From Actinomadura macrotermitis (GTDB lineage: Bacteria > Actinomycetota > Actinomycetes > Streptosporangiales > Streptosporangiaceae), in the NCBI RefSeq assembly GCF_009604375.1, contig NZ_WEGH01000003.1, forward strand, positions 186,001-250,000: 64,000 nt of DNA, in the 5' to 3' direction. Shown one piece after another: positions 33,976 through 43,445 of the stretch; the stretch's first letter is position 1; each line of letters starts with the position of its first letter. A model generated the notes under the pieces. That model searched no databases and had not been told where the DNA came from. It saw only the letters and a program-made list of their open reading frames with translations. A program made the translations under genes and the position numbers.

Positions 33976-35406
33976 TCAGGCGTCCCAGATGTCCGGCTTG
34001 CGGTCGATCCAGGGGCGCGCCTCCTCCAGTTGCGCCGACAGTGAGATCAGCGTGCCCTCGCCGCCGAGCCGGCCCGCCAGCATGACGCCGATCGGCAGGC
34101 CGTCCCGCGTCCAGTGCAGCGGCACGTTGACGGCGGGCTGCCCGGAGATGTTGTAGGCGGCGGCGAAGGGGGTGAACAGCGTCTGGCGGCGGAAGTTCTC
34201 CGGCGGCTCCTGGTCGTGGAAGTGGCCGATCGGCGCCGGGGGCTGGGCGAGCGTCGGGTGCAGGATCGCGTCGAACTCCTCCATCACCGGGAACGCGGCG
34301 CGCAGCGCGCCCTGCAGCGCCGCGTGCGCCCTGATCAGCTGCGGCGCCGTCGTCGCCTCGCCGCGCTCGCGCAGCCAGCGGGTGAGCGGCTGCAGCAGGT
34401 GCTCGCGGGCGGGGTCCACCGGCGTGAGCGTCGCCATGACGCCCCACAGCAGCTCGAAGTGCGGGACGATCTCCGGGCCGAACACCGGCGGCATGTCCAC
34501 GACCTCGTGGCCGAGCTCGACCAGCAGCGCGGTGGCCTCCTCGTAGGCGGCCAGGCAGTCGGGGTGGACCTCGGCGCCCGGCACCGCCGGCGTGGCGCTC
34601 CGCCCGATCCGCAGCCGCCCGGGCGCGCGGTCGGCGTGCCGCAGGAACGTCTCGCCCGGCGCCAGGGGCGGGGCGGTGTACAGGTCGCCCGGCTTCGGGC
34701 CGGCCATCACGTCGAGCAGCAGCGCGGCGTCCCGGACGGTGCGCGCGATCGGCCCGCCGGTGGACAGGCCGAACAGGTCGGGCACCACCGGGCCCTGCGA
34801 GACGCGGCCCCGCGTCGGTTTGATCCCGAACAGGCCGCACACGCTGCTCGGGATGCGGATCGACCCGCCGCCGTCGCTGCCGTGCGCGACGGGCGCGAGG
34901 CCCGCCGCGACCGCGGCCGCCGCCCCGCCGCTGGAGCCGCCCGCCGACCGGGACAGGTCCCAGGGCGTTCGGGCCGGAGGGGCCACGGCGTTTTCCGTAT
35001 AACAGGGCAGACCGAATTCGGGGGTGGAAGTCTTGCCGGTGAGGACAGATCCGGCTGACCGCAGCAGGACAACGACATTGTCATCGGCGAAACCGGTCAG
35101 ATCACGATAAACCTCCGAGCCGAGCGTGACCGGGACGCCGTTCACCATGTTCAGGTCCTTGACCGGCACCGGCACGCCGAGCAGCGGCGGCAGTTCCGCC
35201 GGGTCGTCGGCCTCCAGCACCCGCCGCTCGGCCGCCTTGGCCTGCGCGCGCGCCAGGTCGGCCGTCACCGTCACATAGGCGCCGACCTGCGCGTTCAGGC
35301 GCTCGATGCGCTCCAGGTAATGATCGGCGATCTCGACCGGGGACAGTTCACGGGAACGGACCGCCGCGGCGAGCCGCATAGCCGTCAGGTCATGGGTATG
35401 TGTCAC
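33976..35406 (-). CDS. Amidase-signature family hydrolase
   Basis: This 476-residue amidase hydrolyses a carboxamide; the substrate is unknown. The Ser-cisSer-Lys triad is Lys83 (VPVKD), Ser158 (AGGSSGG) and Ser182 (GGGSIR). The following PSSVCGLFGIKPTRGRVS is the classic signature end. Length suits a free-standing amidase. GatB and GatC are not adjacent, so it is unlikely to be GatA. The start is GTG at 35406, 17 bases before a malQ-proximal spacer on the same strand, so co-transcription with malQ is possible. Confidence 0.9.
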   Translation of the reverse strand: MTHTHDLTAMRLAAAVRSRELSPVEIADHYLERIERLNAQVGAYVTVTADLARAQAKAAERRVLEADDPAELPPLLGVPVPVKDLNMVNGVPVTLGSEVYRDLTGFADDNVVVLLRSAGSVLTGKTSTPEFGLPCYTENAVAPPARTPWDLSRSAGGSSGGAAAAVAAGLAPVAHGSDGGGSIRIPSSVCGLFGIKPTRGRVSQGPVVPDLFGLSTGGPIARTVRDAALLLDVMAGPKPGDLYTAPPLAPGETFLRHADRAPGRLRIGRSATPAVPGAEVHPDCLAAYEEATALLVELGHEVVDMPPVFGPEIVPHFELLWGVMATLTPVDPAREHLLQPLTRWLRERGEATTAPQLIRAHAALQGALRAAFPVMEEFDAILHPTLAQPPAPIGHFHDQEPPENFRRQTLFTPFAAAYNISGQPAVNVPLHWTRDGLPIGVMLAGRLGGEGTLISLSAQLEEARPWIDRKPDIWDA

Positions 35407-35632
35407 AGGGCGAAACGCTAGACGGCGCGGCCATGACCATCAAAGATGGCTTCAGGGGGCAGGCCGAGCGAGATGAGGTGAAAATCAACCTACCCGTTCA
35501 CCAGCGCACCGAATCACCCAGGGACGGCGACAAAACTGTTGACCTGGCACGACTGGTCGCCGCCCGCCGAAGTGATTACTCTGCGCACGGAGGATCATGC
35601 TTCCGACGCGAAAGGAATACGGAGCGTCACTC

Positions 35633-36457
35633 ATGGCGATCATGGAGCGGGGCGACACCCACCCGGACGCGCGTGGCCAGCCCGAACCCGAGACCGAGGC
35701 CGAACCCGTGAGCGAGACCGAGCCGGCGCGCGAACCCGGCGAACGGCGCGCCAGACCCTACGGCGAGCTGCTGGAGGACCCCAGGATGCGCCGCCGGCTG
35801 TGGCTGGCCGGAGTCGCGATCGCGATCGGCATCGTGATCACGATCATGTTCGGCCTCCGGTTCGGCGTCACCGCGGCGATCGTGGTGGTGATCGTGGACA
35901 TCGTCCGCCGGTCCCGCCGCACCTCCAGCGTCACCGCCTGGCAGAAGTCCTCGGCGGCCGAGCGCCGCACCGAGCGCCAGCTGAGGTCGCTGGAGAAGAA
36001 CGGCTACCGCGTGCTGCACGCCCGCGCCGTCCCGATGGACGACGAGGGGGTCAGCGACGGCCGGATCGACCACCTGGTCATCGGCCCGAGCGGCGTCTAC
36101 GCCATCGACTCGGAGAACTGGGACAAGCGGCTGCCGGTGCGGACCATGTCGCACCGCAAGCTCTTCCACGGCCCCTTCAACAAGAAGGACCGGCTGGACG
36201 AGGCGCGGTGGGAGGCCGACCAGGCCAGCAAGATCATCGGCGGCCAGGTCGGCTTCGAGGTGCCGGTCCAGCCGTCGGTGGCGATCTACGGCCCGTCCAT
36301 CCCGTGGAAGGTCATGCGGGTGCGCGACGTGGACGTCTACTCCGGCAACCGGGCCCGCGGCTACCTGCGCCGCCGGCCCAAGATCCTGACCGACGCCGAC
36401 GTCGAACGGATCTACTCGGCGGCCGCGGAGGCCCTGCCGCCGAAGTACCCCGAGTAG
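35633..36457 (+). CDS. NERD-domain membrane protein (nuclease-related)
   Basis: This protein of about 274 residues has an acidic N-terminus (EPETEAEPVSETEP). Two close hydrophobic segments follow at about 55-90. A NERD domain occupies about 105-220, with ERRTERQLRSLEKNGYRVLHARAVP and DHLVIGPSGVYAIDSENWD. NERD resembles nuclease folds of the restriction-endonuclease superfamily and often occurs with DNA-processing enzymes; activity here is unproven. The ATG at 35633 has GGAG 8 bases upstream; another ATG at 35597 has GGAGG only 3 bases away. It stands alone upstream of ilvD. Confidence 0.85.
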   Translation: MAIMERGDTHPDARGQPEPETEAEPVSETEPAREPGERRARPYGELLEDPRMRRRLWLAGVAIAIGIVITIMFGLRFGVTAAIVVVIVDIVRRSRRTSSVTAWQKSSAAERRTERQLRSLEKNGYRVLHARAVPMDDEGVSDGRIDHLVIGPSGVYAIDSENWDKRLPVRTMSHRKLFHGPFNKKDRLDEARWEADQASKIIGGQVGFEVPVQPSVAIYGPSIPWKVMRVRDVDVYSGNRARGYLRRRPKILTDADVERIYSAAAEALPPKYPE

Positions 36458-36818
36458 GGCCGAACCCTGCGGGCGGTCCGGCCGGGCCGCCCGACCGGCT
36501 CAACGACGAGCCCCGACGACCGGGCCGTACCGGCCCCGGTGCCGAGGGGCACCCCGCACCGCCGTGCCGGGTGCCGCTCCGGTCCTTTGCCCGATGCGCC
36601 CCCGCCGCCGGGAAGCGCCGGGCACCGACGTGCGTTGATACCATCGGACGACGAACAGCCGGCACCACACGACCTCTGCTGAGCCGGCGGCAGCGCCGTG
36701 ATCCGCCGCTGCCCTTCCCGTCCGCCGCGCACCGGCACGCCCGCCGTGCCACCGCGGCCCCGGCCCCCTCACGGGCCTACCATCGGCAGCACAGCACGTC
36801 ACACGTTGGAGAGGTCAC
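36458..36818. other. 361-base intergenic region before ilvD
   Basis: This is GC-rich sequence with several small self-complementary stretches just after the NERD-gene stop, which may end that transcript. No gene, T-box or other recognisable leader is seen. The ilvD ribosome site GGAGAGG lies at its end. Confidence 0.5.
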
Positions 36819-38675
36819 ATGCCCCCGCTCAGGTCACGTACGGTCACCCACGGCAGGAACATGGCGGGCGCCCGCGCGCTCATGCGCGCCAGCGGCGTGG
36901 CGCGGGAGGACTTCGGCAAGCCCATCGTGGCGGTGGCCAACAGCTTCACCCAGTTCGTCCCGGGCCACGTGCACCTGCGCGAGGTCGGCGACGTCGTCGC
37001 CGGCGCGGTCAAGGAGGCCGGCGGCGTCCCGCGCGAGTTCAACACCATCGCCGTCGACGACGGCATCGCGATGGGCCACGCCGGCATGCTCTACTCGCTG
37101 CCGTCCCGCGAGGTGATCGCCGACGCCATCGAGTACATGGTCAACGCGCACTGCGCCGACGCCCTGGTCTGCGTCTCCAACTGCGACAAGATCACCCCGG
37201 GCATGATGCTGGCCGCGCTGCGGCTGAACATCCCGACCGTGTTCGTCTCCGGCGGCCCGATGGAGGCCGGCAAGCCGGTCGAGGGCGTCCTGGACGGCAA
37301 CAAGCTCGACCTGATCGACCCGATCATCGCCTCCGCCGACGACTCGGTCGCCGACGCCAAGCTCGCCGAGCTGGAGGAGAGCGCCTGCCCGACCTGCGGG
37401 TCCTGCTCGGGCATGTTCACCGCCAACTCCATGAACTGCCTCACCGAGGCGATCGGCCTCGCGCTGCCGGGCAACGGCACCGTCCTGGCGACCCACACCG
37501 CCCGCCGCCGCCTGTACGAGGACGCCGGCCGCACCGTGGTGGACATCGCGCGCCGCTACTACGAGCAGGACGACGAGTCGGTCCTGCCGCTCAACATCGC
37601 CACCAAGGAGGCGTTCGAGAACGCCATGGTGCTCGACATCGCGATGGGCGGCTCCACCAACACGATCCTGCACCTGCTGGCCGCCGCCTACGAGGGCAAG
37701 GTCGACTTCGGGCTGAAGGAGATCGACGAGCTGTCCAAGCGCGTGCCGTGCATCTGCAAGCTGGCGCCCGCGACCGCCAGGTACCACGTCGAGGACTGCC
37801 ACCGCGCCGGCGGTGTCCCCGCGCTGCTGGCCGAACTGGACCGCGGCGGCCTGCTGCACCGCGACACCCACTCGGTGCACGCCGCGTCGCTGACCGAGAT
37901 GATCGACAAGTGGGACGTGCACTCCCCCAACGTGCTGCCCGAGGCGCTGGAGATGTTCCACGCCGCGCCCGGCGGCGTCCGCTCCACCTCGGCGTTCAGC
38001 CAGAGCGCGCGCTGGGAGGAGCTCGACCTGGACCGCGCCGAAGGCTGCATCCGCGACATCGAGCACGCCTACACCACCGACGGCGGCCTGGCGGTGCTGC
38101 GCGGCAACATCGCCCCCGACGGCGCGATCGTCAAGACCGCGGGCGTCGAGGAGGAGCTGTGGACCTTCACCGGTCCCGCGGTGGTCTTCGAGTCCCAGGA
38201 CGACGCGGTCGAGGGCATCCTCGGCGGCAAGGTCAAGGCCGGCGACGTCGTCGTCATCCGCTATGAGGGCCCGCGCGGCGGCCCCGGCATGCAGGAGATG
38301 CTCTACCCGACCAGCTTCCTGAAGGGCCGCGGGCTCGGCAAGGCGTGCGCGCTGATCACCGACGGCCGGTTCTCCGGCGGCACCAGCGGCCTGTCCATCG
38401 GGCACGCCTCCCCCGAGGCGGCCGGCGGCGGCGTCATCGCGCTGGTGCAGGACGGCGACCGGATCGTCATCGACATCCCGAACCGGACGCTGGAGCTGGA
38501 CGTCCCGCAGGACGAGCTGGACATCCGCCGCGAGAAGCTGCTGGCCGACCTCGGCGGCTACCGGCCGCGCGACCGGCACCGCCCGGTGAGCGCCGCCCTG
38601 CAGGCGTACGCGGCGATGGCGACCTCCGCCGCGACCGGCGCCGCCCGCGACGTGGGCCAGCTCGCCCAGGGCTGA
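36819..38675 (+). CDS. ilvD: Dihydroxy-acid dehydratase
   Basis: This 618-residue Fe-S enzyme makes 2-keto acids from 2,3-dihydroxy acids in isoleucine and valine synthesis (and the CoA precursor path). The cluster Cys are visible at Cys122 (VSNCDKITPG) and in ACPTCGSCSGMF (190, 193, 196). Length and N-terminus match the E. coli-type [4Fe-4S] form. The conserved end motif FSGGTSGLSIGHASPEAAGGG is present. The gene is monocistronic, with GGAGAGG before the ATG and a terminator after it. Confidence 0.97.
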   Translation: MPPLRSRTVTHGRNMAGARALMRASGVAREDFGKPIVAVANSFTQFVPGHVHLREVGDVVAGAVKEAGGVPREFNTIAVDDGIAMGHAGMLYSLPSREVIADAIEYMVNAHCADALVCVSNCDKITPGMMLAALRLNIPTVFVSGGPMEAGKPVEGVLDGNKLDLIDPIIASADDSVADAKLAELEESACPTCGSCSGMFTANSMNCLTEAIGLALPGNGTVLATHTARRRLYEDAGRTVVDIARRYYEQDDESVLPLNIATKEAFENAMVLDIAMGGSTNTILHLLAAAYEGKVDFGLKEIDELSKRVPCICKLAPATARYHVEDCHRAGGVPALLAELDRGGLLHRDTHSVHAASLTEMIDKWDVHSPNVLPEALEMFHAAPGGVRSTSAFSQSARWEELDLDRAEGCIRDIEHAYTTDGGLAVLRGNIAPDGAIVKTAGVEEELWTFTGPAVVFESQDDAVEGILGGKVKAGDVVVIRYEGPRGGPGMQEMLYPTSFLKGRGLGKACALITDGRFSGGTSGLSIGHASPEAAGGGVIALVQDGDRIVIDIPNRTLELDVPQDELDIRREKLLADLGGYRPRDRHRPVSAALQAYAAMATSAATGAARDVGQLAQG

Positions 38676-38688
38676 GCGGACGCACCGG

Positions 38689-38719
38689 GGCCGGGACCAC
38701 CTTCGCGGTGGTCCCGGCC
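38689..38719. terminator. Bidirectional terminator between ilvD and FmdB-type gene
   Basis: A 13-bp perfect stem (38689-38701 with 38707-38719) with a TTCGC loop lies between two convergent genes, 14 bases after the ilvD stop. Confidence 0.8.
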
Positions 38720-38741
38720 TCCGTGGTCGCGGGCCCGCCGT

Positions 38742-38963
38742 TCAGCCGCAGCAGCCCCCGCCGCAGCAGCCGCCCCCGCCGCCGCGCGGCGCGGGCGGCG
38801 CCGCGCCGCCCCGGGACGACCCGGTCACCGCGACGGTGGACAGCAGCTTGACGGTGTCGTCGTGCCCGTCGGGGCAGGCGGCGGGCGCGGACGCCTCGCT
38901 CATCGGACGCGACACCTCGAACGTGGACCCGCAGGCGCGGCAGCGATAGTCATAGCGTGGCAT
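38742..38963 (-). CDS. FmdB-type zinc-ribbon protein with Cys/Gly-rich tail
   Basis: This 73-residue protein starts with the FmdB zinc ribbon (MPRYDYRCRACGSTFEV, then a single downstream Cys in AACPDGHD). The second CxxC pair of the usual ribbon appears as CPDGH, so zinc may be held by Cys and His. The C-terminus is a Gly-rich run with two Cys-Cys pairs (GGGCCGGGCCG). FmdB proteins are putative regulators of unknown mechanism. The Cys-rich tail could bind metal, which is inference. Confidence 0.85.
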   Translation of the reverse strand: MPRYDYRCRACGSTFEVSRPMSEASAPAACPDGHDDTVKLLSTVAVTGSSRGGAAPPAPRGGGGGCCGGGCCG

Positions 38964-39003
38964 GCGCCCAGAATAAGGTCGTGGCCGCGCCCGCGGCCAC
39001 GAC

Positions 39004-39513
39004 CTAGGCGGCGGGCTCGGTCACGTAGGGGGCCCACTGGGGGTCGCCGTCGTTGATGACGCCGATGAGCCGCCAGTGCGCGCCGCGCGGCACGCCGGGC
39101 GTGATCTCCAGCGTCCACCCGAGCTCCTCCAGCAGCCGGTCGGCCTTGCTGTGGTTGCACGCCATGCACGACGCGACGCAGTTCTCCCAGACGTGCTTGC
39201 CGCCCCGGCTGCGCGGGTGCACATGATCGATGGTCTCGGCGCGGCGGCCGCAGTAGACGCACCGGAAGTTGTCGCGCCGCATCAGCGCGGCCCGTGTCAG
39301 CGGCACCCGCGTCCGGTACGGGATGCGCACGTAGCGGCGCAGCCGGATCACCGACGGCACCTCGATGGCCATCGCCGCCGAGTGCAGCACCGCGCCCGCC
39401 GCGTCGTGGTGGACGACCTCGGCCTTCTCCCGGAGCACGAGGCACACGGCCCGCCGGAGCGGCAGCGTGGTCAGCGGCTCGTACGTCGCGTTCAGGAGGA
39501 GGACCTGGCGCAT
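39004..39513 (-). CDS. HNH endonuclease
   Basis: This 169-residue protein has the HNH fold at about 80-130: FRCVYCGRRAETIDHVHPRSRGGKHVWENCVASCMACNHSK. It carries the paired CxxC zinc ligands and the His-Asn-His catalytic residues. The N-terminal VLLLNATYEPLTTLPLRRAVCLVLREKAE is typical of the widespread actinobacterial stand-alone HNH proteins, whose role is unknown. No mobile element borders it. Upstream (39551-39587) is an imperfect hairpin that may terminate the gene at 39778. Confidence 0.92.
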   Translation of the reverse strand: MRQVLLLNATYEPLTTLPLRRAVCLVLREKAEVVHHDAAGAVLHSAAMAIEVPSVIRLRRYVRIPYRTRVPLTRAALMRRDNFRCVYCGRRAETIDHVHPRSRGGKHVWENCVASCMACNHSKADRLLEELGWTLEITPGVPRGAHWRLIGVINDGDPQWAPYVTEPAA

Positions 39514-39777
39514 CAGCCGTCCCCCAGCGGGCCCGGGCCCGCGCTCTTCGCCTCGGCGGACGCGCGCGTGCGCGCCTCCTGCCGAGGCCCGATTATCGTC
39601 TCCGGCACCTGTTGCGCACCCGCCATGAGGACCTCCCCAGAGGCGAACCGACCCGAAATCAGTGTGGCGTCTGAGAGAGGCCGTCCGCTACCCCAATATT
39701 CCCCCAAGCGCGGCCCGATCGAACGCGCGCGGCACCAAGCGCCGCGAAAATATGGCGCCGCCGGGAGCCTTTTTCGG

Positions 39778-40200
39778 TCAGGGGGTGCGGCGCGGGCGGG
39801 GAGCGGCGGCCGGCGGGGCCTGCTCCCAGGTCGCCCGGCCGTTGATGCGCACATCGCCCGCCCCCGAGGGCGGGAGGGCGGCGACCAGGAAGCCGGTGCG
39901 CCGTCCGCCCACGCGCACCGCGCCGTACTCGCAGCGCACCGAGGCCTTCGCCGGCTTGCAGCGCGCGCTCACCGACGTCACGCGCAGCCGGGGCGTCAGC
40001 CGGTGCTCGAGCGTGACCCGGTCCAGGTCCCTGGTGCCGGTGTTGCGCAGCGTCCAGGTCCAGGTGACGGTGTCGCCCGCCGCCGAGACCTTCGGCATGG
40101 AGTAGACGAACTCCACCTTCCCGGTGCCTTCCGCCCAGGCGGGCGGTGCGGCGCCGAGCGCGATGACCGCGGCGCCCGCGGCGGTGACGATGCCCTTCAT
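39778..40200 (-). CDS. Secreted DUF11-like beta-sandwich protein
   Basis: This 140-residue protein has a Sec signal peptide at 1-24 (MKGIVTAAGAAVIALGAAPPAWA). One immunoglobulin-like domain with VTWTWTLRNTGTRDLDRVTLEHRL resembles DUF11 or a surface-protein repeat. Two Cys (SARCKPAKASVRCEYG) could make a disulfide. The ATG at 40200 is chosen because the signal peptide begins there; an upstream in-frame ATG gives a poor leader. Function is unknown, probably cell-surface or secreted. Confidence 0.75.
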   Translation of the reverse strand: MKGIVTAAGAAVIALGAAPPAWAEGTGKVEFVYSMPKVSAAGDTVTWTWTLRNTGTRDLDRVTLEHRLTPRLRVTSVSARCKPAKASVRCEYGAVRVGGRRTGFLVAALPPSGAGDVRINGRATWEQAPPAAAPRPRRTP

Positions 40201-40315
40201 GTTCCCGACCCCCGTCTGGAAGAGCCCACTGGTCACCGCCACTTCTACCGAAGACGGTGGCGGTGTTCACCTCGCCACACGCGGGCGGGCCCGGCGGCTG
40301 CATAAGGTGCACTCC

Positions 40316-42397
40316 ATGAGCCGACCGCCGTATCCGCCCGCCCGCCGCCAGGACATCGCCGACGACCTGCACGGCCACCGCGTCCCCGACCCCTACCGCT
40401 GGCTGGAGGACCGCGACGACGCCGCCACCGGGGAGTGGCTCGCCGCCGAGGACGAGCTGTTCCACGCCTGCGTGGACGTCCTGCCCGGCCGGGACCGGTT
40501 GCGCAAGCGGCTCGCCGAGCTGCTGTCGGCGGGCAGCGTCGGCGCGCCCGTCTGGCGGGGCGAGCGGCGGTTCTTCACCCGCCGCACCGCCGAGCAGGAG
40601 CACGCCGTCCTGTACACCGTGGATCCGGACGGCGCCGAGCGCGCGCTCGTCGACCCGATGGAGCTGGACCCCGAGGGCACCACCACCCTGGACGGCTGGC
40701 AGCCCGACAAGGAGGGCCGCCTGCTGGCGTACAAGGTGTCGCACGGCGGCGACGAGGAGTCGCTGCTGTACGTCATCGACGTCGCGACCGGCGAGCGCGT
40801 CGAGGGGCCGATCGACCGGAGCCGCTACTCCCCCATCGCGTGGCTGCCCGGCGGCGAGGCGTACTACTACGTCCGGCGGCTCGCCCCCGGCGACGTCCCG
40901 GCGGGCGAGGAGCAGTACCACCGGCGCGTCTACCTGCACCGCGTCGGCACCGATCCCGACACCGCCGACACGCTCGTCTTCGGCGACGGGCTGGACAAGA
41001 CCAACTACTACAGCGCCGCGGTCAGCCGCGACGGCCGCTGGCTCACCATCTCGGCGTCGCAGGGCACCGCGCCGCGCAACGACCTGTGGCTCGCCGACCT
41101 GGCCGCCTCGTCCCCGGGCGCCCCCGACATCCGGGTGGTCCAGCAGGGCGTGGACGCCGAGACGTGGCTGTCGGTCGGCCGCGACGGCCGCGCCTACGTC
41201 TTCACCGACCTGGACGCGCCGCGCTCGCGGCTCTGCGTCACCGACCCGGCGACCGCCGCCGACCGGTCCACCTGGCGCGACCTGCTCCCGCAGGACCCCG
41301 AGGCGGTGCTCACCGACTACGCCGTCCTGGACGACCTGGACCGGCCGGTGCTGCTGGCCGGCTGGACCCGGCACGCGATCGGCGAGATCACCGTGCACGA
41401 CCTGGCCACCGGCGAGCGGCTCGGCGAGGTGCCGGCGCCGGGCCTCGGCTCGATCGGCGGCATCGTCGAGCGGCCCGAGGGCGGCCACGAGGCGTGGTTC
41501 GGCTACACCGACAACACCACGCCCGCCACGGTCCTGCACTACGACGCGCGGACCGGCGAGACGACCACGTGGGCGACCGCGCCGGGCGTCGTGCAGGTGC
41601 CCGCCGTCGACGCCGAGCAGGTCGTCTACACCTCGGCGGACGGCACGCAGGTGCGGATGCTGGTGCTGTCGCGGCCCGGCGCCAGTGGCCCGCGGCCGGC
41701 GATCCTGTACGGGTACGGCGGCTTCAACGTGCCGCTCACCCCCGCCTACTCGGCGAGCGTCCTGGCCTGGACCGAGGCGGGCGGCGTGTACGCGATCGCC
41801 AACCTGCGCGGCGGCTCGGAGGAGGGCGAGGAGTGGCACCGCGCGGGCATGCGCGAGCACAAGCAGAACGTCTTCGACGACTTCCACGCCGCCGCCGAGA
41901 AGCTGGTCGCGGACGGCCGGACCACCCCGGAGCAGCTGGCGATCTCCGGCGGCTCCAACGGCGGGCTGCTGGTCGGCGCGGCCCTCACCCAGCGCCCGGA
42001 CCTGTACCGGGCCGTGGTGTGCTCGGCGCCGCTGCTGGACATGGTCCGCTATGAGAGGTTCGGGCTCGGGCAGACCTGGAACGACGAGTACGGCACCGCC
42101 GACGATCCCGAGGAGCTCGGCTGGCTGCTGGCGTACTCGCCCTACCACCACGTGCGCGAGGGCGTCGCCTACCCGGCGACGCTGTTCACCGTCTTCGACA
42201 GCGACACCCGGGTGGATCCGCTGCACGCCCGCAAGATGTGCGCCGCGCTCCAGCACGCCACGTCGTCGGACGCGCCGGTCCTGCTGCGCAACGAGGCGCA
42301 GGTCGGGCACGCGGGCCGGTCGGTGAGCCGCTCGGTCGAGCTGATGACCGACACGCTGTCCTTCCTGGCCGCCCAGACGGGCCTGACCCTGGACTGA
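40316..42397 (+). CDS. S9 family prolyl oligopeptidase
   Basis: This 693-residue cytoplasmic serine peptidase cleaves after proline (or a basic residue) in short peptides. The beta-propeller fills the first ~410 residues. The alpha/beta-hydrolase domain has Ser547 in ISGGSNGGLL, Asp in FDSDTRVDPLHARKM and His in AQVGHAGRSVSRSVE. The start motif VPDPYRWLED is hallmark S9A sequence. The ATG at 40316 has an AAGG site about 8 bases upstream. Distinguishing prolyl oligopeptidase from oligopeptidase B needs alignment, but GGSNGG favours the former. Confidence 0.93.
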   Translation: MSRPPYPPARRQDIADDLHGHRVPDPYRWLEDRDDAATGEWLAAEDELFHACVDVLPGRDRLRKRLAELLSAGSVGAPVWRGERRFFTRRTAEQEHAVLYTVDPDGAERALVDPMELDPEGTTTLDGWQPDKEGRLLAYKVSHGGDEESLLYVIDVATGERVEGPIDRSRYSPIAWLPGGEAYYYVRRLAPGDVPAGEEQYHRRVYLHRVGTDPDTADTLVFGDGLDKTNYYSAAVSRDGRWLTISASQGTAPRNDLWLADLAASSPGAPDIRVVQQGVDAETWLSVGRDGRAYVFTDLDAPRSRLCVTDPATAADRSTWRDLLPQDPEAVLTDYAVLDDLDRPVLLAGWTRHAIGEITVHDLATGERLGEVPAPGLGSIGGIVERPEGGHEAWFGYTDNTTPATVLHYDARTGETTTWATAPGVVQVPAVDAEQVVYTSADGTQVRMLVLSRPGASGPRPAILYGYGGFNVPLTPAYSASVLAWTEAGGVYAIANLRGGSEEGEEWHRAGMREHKQNVFDDFHAAAEKLVADGRTTPEQLAISGGSNGGLLVGAALTQRPDLYRAVVCSAPLLDMVRYERFGLGQTWNDEYGTADDPEELGWLLAYSPYHHVREGVAYPATLFTVFDSDTRVDPLHARKMCAALQHATSSDAPVLLRNEAQVGHAGRSVSRSVELMTDTLSFLAAQTGLTLD

Positions 42398-42469
42398 CGG
42401 CCGGTGGCGTGCGTCACACAGGCCCCGCCCCTGATGACGGCACCTATTGACACATGCTCGAATAAGGGG

Positions 42470-43264
42470 ATGAGTCCTCCGGTGCCGCCGCACCCGTCCA
42501 CCGCGGAGCGGATCGCGGGCCTGCTCGCCGATCCGCCCGCGGAGCCCGCCCTGACCGGCGGCTACCTCGACCTGCTCGGCCCGCGGGCGGCGCCGGCCCC
42601 GACCATCGCCCAGCAGGTGATGCAGTCGACGCTGCTGCCGCAGATCTACGAGCGCGTCTGGCGGCCGGTGGCGTTCAACCTCGCCAAGGGCTGGCCCGCC
42701 GGGCCCGGCACCGCGGCCGAGCACGCGCTCGCCCGCGAGTGGCTCGGCCTCGCCCAGCCCGGCGACGTCCGCAAGCCCGCCGCGACCGTGCTGGACGTGG
42801 CGTGCGGCCCGGGCAACGTCACCCGCGCCCTGGCCGCCGGGGTCGCCGAGAACGGCCTGGTCGTCGGCCTCGACGCCGCCGCCGGGATGCTCGCGCGCGC
42901 CGCGGCCGACAGCGCCGGGACCGGCATCGGCTACGTCCGCGGCGACGCGGTGGGCCTGCCCTTCCAGGACGCCTCGTTCGACGCCGTCTGCTGCTTCGGC
43001 GCCCTCTACCTGTTCGACGACCCGTGGGCGGCCGTCGACAGCATGGTCCGCGTCCTGAAGCCGGGCGGCCGGCTGGTCGTCCTCACCACCCGCCGCCCCG
43101 CCCTGCCGGTCTCGCGCGCGAGCAGCGCGATCTTCGGCGCCCTCGCCGGGGTGAGGATGTTCGGCGACCACGAGGTCACCGCCGCCCTGGCCGACCGCGG
43201 CCTCACCGGGATCGAGCACCGCCGCTACCCGTTCCTGCAGCTCGCCGCGGGCCGCCGCCCCTGA
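42470..43264 (+). CDS. SAM-dependent class I methyltransferase
   Basis: This 264-residue methyltransferase has motif I VLDVACGPGNVTRALA, an acidic residue in VVGLDAAAGMLARA, and GDAVGLPFQDASFDAVCCFGALYLFDDP with RVLKPGGRLVVLTTR. It resembles UbiE/menaquinone-type and small-molecule methyltransferases; the substrate is unknown. The start is uncertain: the ATG at 42470 follows AAGGGG with no spacer, and a GTG at 42482 is also possible. It lies 72 bases after the S9 peptidase gene. Confidence 0.88.
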   Translation: MSPPVPPHPSTAERIAGLLADPPAEPALTGGYLDLLGPRAAPAPTIAQQVMQSTLLPQIYERVWRPVAFNLAKGWPAGPGTAAEHALAREWLGLAQPGDVRKPAATVLDVACGPGNVTRALAAGVAENGLVVGLDAAAGMLARAAADSAGTGIGYVRGDAVGLPFQDASFDAVCCFGALYLFDDPWAAVDSMVRVLKPGGRLVVLTTRRPALPVSRASSAIFGALAGVRMFGDHEVTAALADRGLTGIEHRRYPFLQLAAGRRP

Positions 43265-43321
43265 CCCCGGCGGGGCCGGCCCACCCCTCCAGCCGGCCTC
43301 GCCGGGCACCGGCGTACACGC

Positions 43322-43414
43322 GCACACGCCGCTTCCCCCGCTGGTGGCGGGGAAAGCGGCGCGTGCCTGCCCGAAGCCCCGTCCGGGTACCGGCCGCGGC
43401 CGGCCCGGACGGGG
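43322..43414. terminator. Tandem terminator hairpins between convergent genes
   Basis: One stem pairs 43322-43341 with 43347-43366 (two mismatches). A second pairs 43377-43387 with 43404-43414 (perfect 11 bp). They lie between the methyltransferase (plus) and acetyltransferase (minus) genes. Confidence 0.75.
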
Positions 43415-43445
43415 GCCGTTCATCGCCCCCGAGGGGGCGGGCCCC

